20,410 bases of DNA from Candidatus Heimdallarchaeota archaeon LC_3 (GTDB lineage: Archaea; Asgardarchaeota; Heimdallarchaeia; Hodarchaeales; LC-3): NCBI GenBank assembly GCA_001940645.1, contig MDVS01000118.1, forward strand, positions 1-20,410, read 5' to 3'. The notes below the pieces were generated by a model. The model was given only the letters and a program-made list of their open reading frames with translations. It was not told the origin of the DNA and made no database searches. The first letter of the stretch is position 1, and every line of letters begins with the position of its first letter. Shown here in pieces: positions 16,101 to 20,410 of this stretch. The translations under genes and the position numbers were made by a program.

Positions 16101-17120
16101 CTATTCCTTTCGTTTTTTCCAACCTTTTGGATAGGTTCCTGGCATCATCAAAACGCGGTCAGTGCGAGCAACTATCCCATTATTCATTTCTATTATCTCA
16201 TTTGTGGACTTTGTAGAAATAGCTAAAGCAACCGCTTCATCTTTCAAAGATTTTATGAGCACTAAAGTATTTTTTTCGATTCCAGATGTTAATTTCACTA
16301 CTCCAGGAGCAGTTAAAAACGCACCATGGCAAACAGCATCAATTGCTGAATCTCTCACAGATATACAAGGTAAATGCGATACTGCACTCTCAATAGGAAG
16401 TAAATATTTATGTAATAATGAATCATTTTCTTCTTCAAAATAATAAAAGGCTGCTTCCCTTAATTCATTTAATGTAACTGCGCTTGATTCTTTGAATGGA
16501 CCACTTCTTGTTCTTCTAAGCTCTTTCATATGTCCATTATATCCAAGTAATACGCCTACATCTACACAAATTTTTCTGATATAGGTACCTGCTTGGCATC
16601 CAATGCGAAATAAGTATTGTTTATCAAAAAAATCAAGTACCTTAAAATAATAAATATTTCTTACTCTTAATCTACGTTTCACATTACTCCGAACAGGAGG
16701 CATCTGATAAATTTTCCCTTGTAATGTTTGGGCTATTCTTTCAACATCACCTTTGGTTACAGGACCATGAACTTTACCAATACCTACATATTCTTTTCCA
16801 GCAGGTAATAGGACTTGTATTGCCCTTGTTCCACGACCAGTAGCCACTGGTAGGCATCCAGTTACTTGAGGATCGAGAGTTCCGCCATGCCCTGTTTTTT
16901 TGATTTTTAATAACTTTCTGACCCATGCTGCGACTTCGTGTGAAGTAGGATTAGGAGGTTTATCAATATTCAAGACTCCATTGTTCAATTTTTGTATAAT
17001 TGATCTATCATCTGGAGATGTACCATATTTAGGATTAGTGTAGGCTTCAGTTTTTTGGAAAAGTTGATACGTTTTATCTGATGGTAAATAATCCAAATTG
17101 GAATTGAAATCTGCAACCAT
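16101..17120 (-). CDS. cbf5: tRNA/rRNA pseudouridine synthase Cbf5 (dyskerin homologue)
   Basis: A 339-residue archaeal Cbf5, the catalytic subunit of H/ACA ribonucleoproteins with Nop10, Gar1 and L7Ae; it converts uridine to pseudouridine in rRNA and can also act on tRNA position 55. The TruB-type catalytic core shows GVLNIDKPPNPTSHEV (48-63) and GHGGTLDPQVTGCLPV (77-92), with catalytic Asp83. KEYVGIGKVHG and QMPPVRSNVKRRLRVR are typical archaeal/eukaryotic motifs, and GTYIRKICVDVG is motif III. A PUA RNA-binding domain occupies about 255-333 (LPIESAV to VLMMPGTYPKGW). Length is normal for archaea, and the long Lys-rich eukaryotic tail is absent. The ATG start at 17120 fits the family. It lies 165 nt after rpl14e in the same direction, a common archaeal neighbour. 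Confidence 0.97.
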   Translation of the reverse strand: MVADFNSNLDYLPSDKTYQLFQKTEAYTNPKYGTSPDDRSIIQKLNNGVLNIDKPPNPTSHEVAAWVRKLLKIKKTGHGGTLDPQVTGCLPVATGRGTRAIQVLLPAGKEYVGIGKVHGPVTKGDVERIAQTLQGKIYQMPPVRSNVKRRLRVRNIYYFKVLDFFDKQYLFRIGCQAGTYIRKICVDVGVLLGYNGHMKELRRTRSGPFKESSAVTLNELREAAFYYFEEENDSLLHKYLLPIESAVSHLPCISVRDSAIDAVCHGAFLTAPGVVKLTSGIEKNTLVLIKSLKDEAVALAISTKSTNEIIEMNNGIVARTDRVLMMPGTYPKGWKKRKE

Positions 17121-17285
17121 AAAAATTGATCTTCCAAATCATACAAATGAATTGTCATTTAAGAATTTTTTATACTTTAATGAAAAAAAGTAAAGAGATA
17201 TTTCTTTGACATTTGATTCAATAAAAAATCGAGGGATAAAATTTTAGAAGTAAAATAATAAAAGAAAAAGAGAAATAAGATCAGA

Positions 17286-17567
17286 TTACACATTAAATTG
17301 GTAATCTTCCTTAAAAAAATCATCTAATTTCTGGCTAGTTAATTTTTTTGATACATCTTCGTCAGAAGCATTTTCTTTGATATCAATTTTTTTATCTAGA
17401 GCTTCTAAATGTCTAATGTTAGCTCTTCTTCTTCGAACACCAGAGATTTTTGCTCCAGTTACTAAGCAATAATTTTGGTCAACAAATCCGAGAATAACTG
17501 CCTTTTTACCAGTTTCTCTTCCACTAGTCTTCACGACTACTCTTCCTATTTCAAATGCTGCGGACAT
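17286..17567 (-). CDS. rpl14e: Large-subunit ribosomal protein L14e (eL14)
   Basis: A 93-residue ribosomal protein found only in archaea and eukaryotes. The N-terminal SH3-like KOW-type barrel is clear (FEIGRVVVKTSGRETGKKAVILG, then NYCLVTGAKISGVRRRRANIRHLEAL). The tail is acidic and helical. ATG at 17567 is chosen because GGTGA (complement of 17573-17577) sits 5 nt upstream and because the conserved domain begins four residues later; the open frame continues 24 codons further upstream, but those residues are not like the family. It is followed by cbf5. Confidence 0.95.
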   Translation of the reverse strand: MSAAFEIGRVVVKTSGRETGKKAVILGFVDQNYCLVTGAKISGVRRRRANIRHLEALDKKIDIKENASDEDVSKKLTSQKLDDFFKEDYQFNV

Positions 17568-17572
17568 ACAGG

Positions 17573-17577
17573 TCACC
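17573..17577 (-). promoter_or_regulatory. Shine-Dalgarno site of rpl14e
   Basis: GGTGA on the - strand with a 5-nt spacer before ATG at 17567. It decides in favour of the short N-terminus over an upstream in-frame start at 17639. Confidence 0.7.
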
Positions 17578-17654
17578 AACTCAATTAAGTTCATTTGTAT
17601 AATAATTACTAACAATTGTCTTGTTTGCTTTTTATACAATTTTTATGGCTATAA

Positions 17655-17688
17655 ACTAATTTTTATTAGTAAGATAAACTTTTTTATC
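17655..17688. repeat. Two adjacent perfect 6-bp hairpins upstream of rpl14e
   Basis: ACTAAT(TTTT)ATTAGT at 17655-17670 is followed after 2 nt by GATAAA(CTTT)TTTATC at 17673-17688. Both have 4-nt loops. They lie in the 264-nt gap between metK and rpl14e, where metK transcription should end and rpl14e transcription should begin. They could form a terminator or operator, or be chance in AT-rich DNA. Confidence 0.35.
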
Positions 17689-17831
17689 AAAATTAAAAGG
17701 ATATGCAAAAGAAAAATGAGCTAGAAAAAAGAAATGAAACAGTTAATTGAATCCTTTATTAGTAAATTAGGAAAAATTGTGGTTTTTTATTTTAAAATCG
17801 AAAAATATAGCTTATTAAATTAATAAAACCA

Positions 17832-18956
17832 TTAAAACAAATCTGTCTTTTCCCATGTAAACTCTGGTTCATTCCGGCCAAAATGTCCATAATTTGTAGT
17901 TTTTCGGTAAATAGGTCTTAGTAAATCAAGGTTTTGGATTATTTGAGCTGGTCTAAAATCAAATTCTTTCTTAACTTTATCAATTATTTTTTCATTGCTC
18001 ATTTTGCCTGTTCCAAAGGAATCTACATGTAGGGATACAGGTTCCGCAACTCCTATACAATATGCTAATTGAATTTCTATTTTGGCAGCATAACCTGCTT
18101 CAACAATGTTTTTAGCTATATATCTAGCAGCATACGAAGCACTTCGATCGACCTTAGAAGGATCCTTTCCAGAAAAGGCTCCACCTCCATGACTCCCAAC
18201 ACCTCCATAGGTATCTGCAATAATTTTTCTTCCAGTTAGACCAGTATCGCCGTGAGGACCGCCAATAACAAATTTTCCTGTTCCGTTAATTAAAATTTTT
18301 GTATTATTATCTAGTAAATCACCACAAACAGGTTCTATAACCTTTTCTTTGATATCAGAGATCAGAGACTCATAAGAAATTTCAGGAGAATGTTGAGAAG
18401 CGATTACCACTGTATGAATCCTTGAGGGAGTTCCATTTTCAAATTCAACTGTGACCTGACTTTTGCTATCAGGTCTTAAATAATCAATTTTCTTATTTTT
18501 ACGTGCATGGGTAAGTCCTTTAGTTAATTTATGAGCTAATGTAATGCTAAGAGGCATAAATTCTTTGGTTTCATTAGTCGCATAACCAAACATAAGACCT
18601 TGATCTCCTGCACCTTGTTCACCTTCTTCTCGAACAACTCCTTGTGCTATATCAGCACTTTGCTCGTGTATAGCGTTTAAAATGGCAACATCAGGATGAA
18701 AACCCCAGGTAGCATCTAAATATCCTATATCTTTAATAACATCTTGAACAATATCACGTATTTCAACATAACCTTTTGTATTAATTTCTCCACCTACTAA
18801 TGCTAAACCAGTGGTCAAGAATGTTTCACAGGCTACTTTACTATTTTTGTCTTGTTTAATAAGCGCATCCAAAACTGCATCGGATATTTGATCAGCCATT
18901 TTGTCAGGATGACCTTCACTAACTGATTCGCTTGTAAATAAAAATTTATTTGACAT
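17832..18956 (-). CDS. metK: S-adenosylmethionine synthetase, bacterial/eukaryotic type
   Basis: A 374-residue methionine adenosyltransferase that makes S-adenosylmethionine from methionine and ATP. It carries the motifs of the bacterial/eukaryotic family: [20 protein letters not shown] (8-27), [16 protein letters not shown] (115-130), RPDSKSQV (161-168), and the ATP loop [17 protein letters not shown] (257-273). The C-terminus ends with [19 protein letters not shown]. The usual archaeal enzyme is a distinct family lacking these exact motifs, so this version is notable. The length is typical of bacterial MetK, with a slightly trimmed C-terminus. ATG at 18956 has GAAGGT (complement of 18963-18968) 6 nt upstream. 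No SAM riboswitch is recognisable in the leader. Downstream, in the same direction, lie rpl14e and cbf5. Confidence 0.98.
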   Translation of the reverse strand: MSNKFLFTSESVSEGHPDKMADQISDAVLDALIKQDKNSKVACETFLTTGLALVGGEINTKGYVEIRDIVQDVIKDIGYLDATWGFHPDVAILNAIHEQSADIAQGVVREEGEQGAGDQGLMFGYATNETKEFMPLSITLAHKLTKGLTHARKNKKIDYLRPDSKSQVTVEFENGTPSRIHTVVIASQHSPEISYESLISDIKEKVIEPVCGDLLDNNTKILINGTGKFVIGGPHGDTGLTGRKIIADTYGGVGSHGGGAFSGKDPSKVDRSASYAARYIAKNIVEAGYAAKIEIQLAYCIGVAEPVSLHVDSFGTGKMSNEKIIDKVKKEFDFRPAQIIQNLDLLRPIYRKTTNYGHFGRNEPEFTWEKTDLF

Positions 18957-18962
18957 TGTATA

Positions 18963-18968
18963 ACCTTC
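18963..18968 (-). promoter_or_regulatory. Shine-Dalgarno site of metK
   Basis: GAAGGT on the - strand, 6 nt before ATG at 18956. Confidence 0.55.
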
Positions 18969-19573
18969 AATATGAATGAAAAGAAAAAAGATGATCTTAT
19001 ATCATAAAAAGAACCTTTTTTTCTTTTTAAATGTTAATAAGAACTAATTAAATTGATTTAATAAAATTTTATTTAAGATTGTTATTTCACAAGACAAACT
19101 AGATTAGTTTTTACATAAAAATGCTGAAAATTGAGTAATTTTTTATTAGAAAAGATTTTAGTTAATCGAAAGTTCAATGTCTTTCAGTTAATAAAAATCT
19201 TAAATTCAATGAGTATCTGAATATAAGTTAGAGAAAGAAGAATCGTGCTCATTTGAGAATCAGGATAGTCTTGTGATTTTCCTAAAGGATTTTTCTGTAT
19301 TAATTCATTTGACTCTAACTTGTTTTTAATTTCCTTTTACTGTATTCTTAAGTGATTTTTTCTCAGATTTAAATGGTCAATTCTCAGAATGATTTAACCC
19401 TTGATTCAAATAAAAAAATCATTTTCAGCTGTGGGGAAGTGAATCTGACTGATTTAAACTCTTAATTCACATTTCTAATCGATTGGGTAACGTTTAGAAA
19501 ATATGTGCACTTTTCGAATAGTTCAGGTCAAAATTAGTTGAATACCATGAATACCATAAAATTTAATCATATT

Positions 19574-19591
19574 TTCTGTAATAATACAGAA
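19574..19591. repeat. 7-bp perfect hairpin with ATAA loop
   Basis: TTCTGTA (19574-19580), ATAA, TACAGAA (19585-19591). Farther out, AATTTAAT-like and ATTAAAATTT-like arms can extend the pairing after an unpaired stretch on the left side. It could be an operator or a transcript structure. Confidence 0.4.
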
Positions 19592-19669
19592 TTAAAATTT
19601 ATTTGTTCTAATTGTAGAGACAACGTGTTTCACCATTAATAAATAATCGTAACATTAAAGGGATTTTCA

Positions 19670-19677
19670 TTTATATA
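19670..19677 (+). promoter_or_regulatory. TATA-like box, candidate promoter of the small-ORF operon
   Basis: TTTATATA is a close match to the archaeal box A, with a purine-rich AAAGGGA stretch just upstream (19657-19663). Start of transcription about 25 nt downstream would leave a leader of roughly 160 nt before the 41-codon gene, or could instead serve a small RNA. Confidence 0.4.
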
Positions 19678-19858
19678 CACCAATAGATTTGTTATAAGGA
19701 ATAATAGGTATTCTACTAGTTATCTACTGAATGAATCAATGAGCTTGGATTAATTGCTGCAAGATTTGAGCTATTCGAACTAAAAGATTTGGTATTTAAT
19801 GACCTAAAGATAAATTGGGGTGGAATTAAACTAGATTAATGCTTTCATTAGGAGTAGA

Positions 19859-19984
19859 ATGAGTAGAGTAGTAAAGAGGCCGCTAGTCAATGAGGAAATA
19901 ACGAATAAAACTAGGGTGAGAAGAAAAAGAAAAGTTGGGAGTTTATTAAATTCTATAACTATTAATGATGGTGTCAATTTATGA
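19859..19984 (+). CDS. Small basic 41-residue protein, unknown
   Basis: A short gene from ATG 19859 to TGA 19984. AGGAG at 19850-19854, 4 nt before the ATG, is the strongest Shine-Dalgarno match noticed in this window. Its stop overlaps the start of the next gene as ATGA (19981-19984), the classic sign of translational coupling. The product starts MSRVVKRPLVNEEITNK and has a strongly basic centre, TRVRRKRKVGSL, followed by a polar end; it would be soluble and could bind nucleic acid or an acidic partner. I do not recognise a family. The evidence for its being real is the ribosome-binding site plus the coupled overlap. Confidence 0.6.
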   Translation: MSRVVKRPLVNEEITNKTRVRRKRKVGSLLNSITINDGVNL

Positions 19985-20358
19985 ATAATAATCATCAAAT
20001 TAGTTTTGGATATTTTATTAATGGTAAAACTGTATCTATAAAAGTTGAAAGTACTGAAAAAATAGAGAATTTTGATAAATATGCTGTATTGAATGATATG
20101 ATATCTAAAAAAATCTCTTCTAAACCTGAGAGATTGGAATCACAATTTCAAGATTGGATAAAGACCTTAGAAGAAAGATTTTTATTAGGACTAAAACCAG
20201 GTATCTTGAGGGAAGAATTGTGTGATTTATTAGAACAATCTGAGAATGTCTTTCTCCCAAAGGACAAGTATGAGCTTATTACTGATCACATCGTTGATAA
20301 AGATGATCTCTTATACAATTATTTTGAAAAATCAGTTTATCCATTATTGCAAACTTAA
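19981..20358 (+). CDS. Unknown 125-residue soluble protein
   Basis: ATG at 19981 overlaps the stop of the 41-codon gene (ATGA), with GATGGTG about 7 nt upstream as a ribosome-binding site. The N-terminal 25 residues suggest a beta hairpin (QISFGYFINGKTVSIKVES). The remainder looks helical and acidic: DKYAVLNDMISKKI, LESQFQDWIKTLEERFLLG, GILREELCDLLEQ, and a C-terminal DDLLYNYFEKSVYPLLQ. No membrane segment, signal peptide or catalytic motif is seen. I do not recognise the family. Another gene starts 20 nt later in the same direction. Confidence 0.72.
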   Translation: MNNNHQISFGYFINGKTVSIKVESTEKIENFDKYAVLNDMISKKISSKPERLESQFQDWIKTLEERFLLGLKPGILREELCDLLEQSENVFLPKDKYELITDHIVDKDDLLYNYFEKSVYPLLQT

Positions 20359-20378
20359 TCTATAATGAGTGATGTATT

Positions 20379-20410
20379 ATGACGTTAGATTACAATAAGA
20401 CAACTAATAG
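20379..20410 (+). CDS. Start of a further gene, cut by right edge
   Basis: ATG at 20379 opens a frame (MTLDYNKTTN) that runs to the window end. GAGTGATG about 4-12 nt upstream could serve as ribosome-binding site, and the gap to the previous stop is only 20 nt, so it would be the third gene of the operon. Too short to identify. Confidence 0.4.
   Translation, partial: MTLDYNKTTN

Larger units (their letters stand above)
18957..19858. other. Roughly 900-nt non-coding region upstream of the unknown operon
   Basis: No frame of convincing length or composition is present on either strand. Visible structure: a 9-bp inverted repeat (19225-19233 with 19313-19321), three imperfect copies of a GATTTAA...AATTC-like motif (19366, 19391, 19451), an exact tandem 9-mer GAATACCAT (19540-19557), a 7-bp hairpin (19574-19591) and a good TATA-like box (19670-19677). 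Promoters for metK (-) and for the small-ORF operon (+) must both lie here. No tRNA or known riboswitch was recognised. Confidence 0.6.

Noticed and set aside
16162..16443. 93-codon + strand frame
   Set aside because: It is antisense to the PUA-domain half of cbf5.
17568..17639. 24-codon N-terminal extension of L14e
   Set aside because: A GGTGA site lies between it and the ATG at 17567, and the extra residues do not resemble the family.
18957..19080. SAM riboswitch upstream of metK
   Set aside because: The leader is a simple AT-rich stretch with none of the conserved cores of known SAM riboswitches.
18957..19858. CRISPR array or tRNA gene in the long gap
   Set aside because: The repeats are few, short and unevenly spaced, and no cloverleaf with a T-loop GTTCGA-like motif was found.

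Overview
The window is strongly AT-rich and looks archaeal. Archaeal/eukaryotic-type ribosomal protein L14e lies next to an archaeal Cbf5, TATA-like boxes sit upstream of several genes, and Shine-Dalgarno sites are of the GGTGA/GAGGT kind. A longin-like small protein and a bacterial/eukaryotic-type S-adenosylmethionine synthetase (rather than the divergent archaeal type) point, as an inference only, to an Asgard archaeon, perhaps of the Heimdallarchaeia side. No tRNA, rRNA or CRISPR array was seen.

Region 1 (1-7084) is a surface-polysaccharide or glycan locus. On the + strand are the 3' end of an unidentified gene, an extended-SDR sugar epimerase/dehydratase, a NodB-type deacetylase and a hexapeptide acyltransferase with an unexplained C-terminal domain. 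Facing them on the - strand, read from 7084 to 3919, are a GDP-fucose-synthase-like SDR, a GT-A glycosyltransferase, and a UDP-sugar 6-dehydrogenase whose start overlaps the glycosyltransferase stop by 11 nt. Together they could make and modify nucleotide sugars and build a decorated surface glycan.

Region 2 (7085-10917) holds a 413-nt divergent intergenic region, then hppA (a membrane pyrophosphatase with the Lys signature of K+-independent proton pumps). Facing hppA are a two-helix small membrane protein and the longin/roadblock-like protein, both on the - strand.

Region 3 (11079-16094) holds a 947-residue GT-C-type membrane glycosyltransferase, a possible decayed end of an IS200/IS605 (TnpB) element just after its stop, an orphan LolD/MacB-type ABC ATPase, and a DPM1-like GT2 glycosyltransferase. 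The two glycosyltransferases suggest lipid-linked sugar transfer, which ties back to region 1.

Region 4 (16101-18956, - strand) is housekeeping: metK, rpl14e and cbf5 in one direction.

Region 5 (18957-20410) starts with about 900 nt without a gene but with a hairpin, short repeats and a good TATA-like box. It is followed by a tightly packed operon of unknown function: a 41-residue basic peptide gene with an AGGAG site, an ATGA stop/start overlap into a 125-residue protein, and a third gene cut by the window edge. This last operon is the best candidate for something undescribed, but most of it probably lies outside the window.
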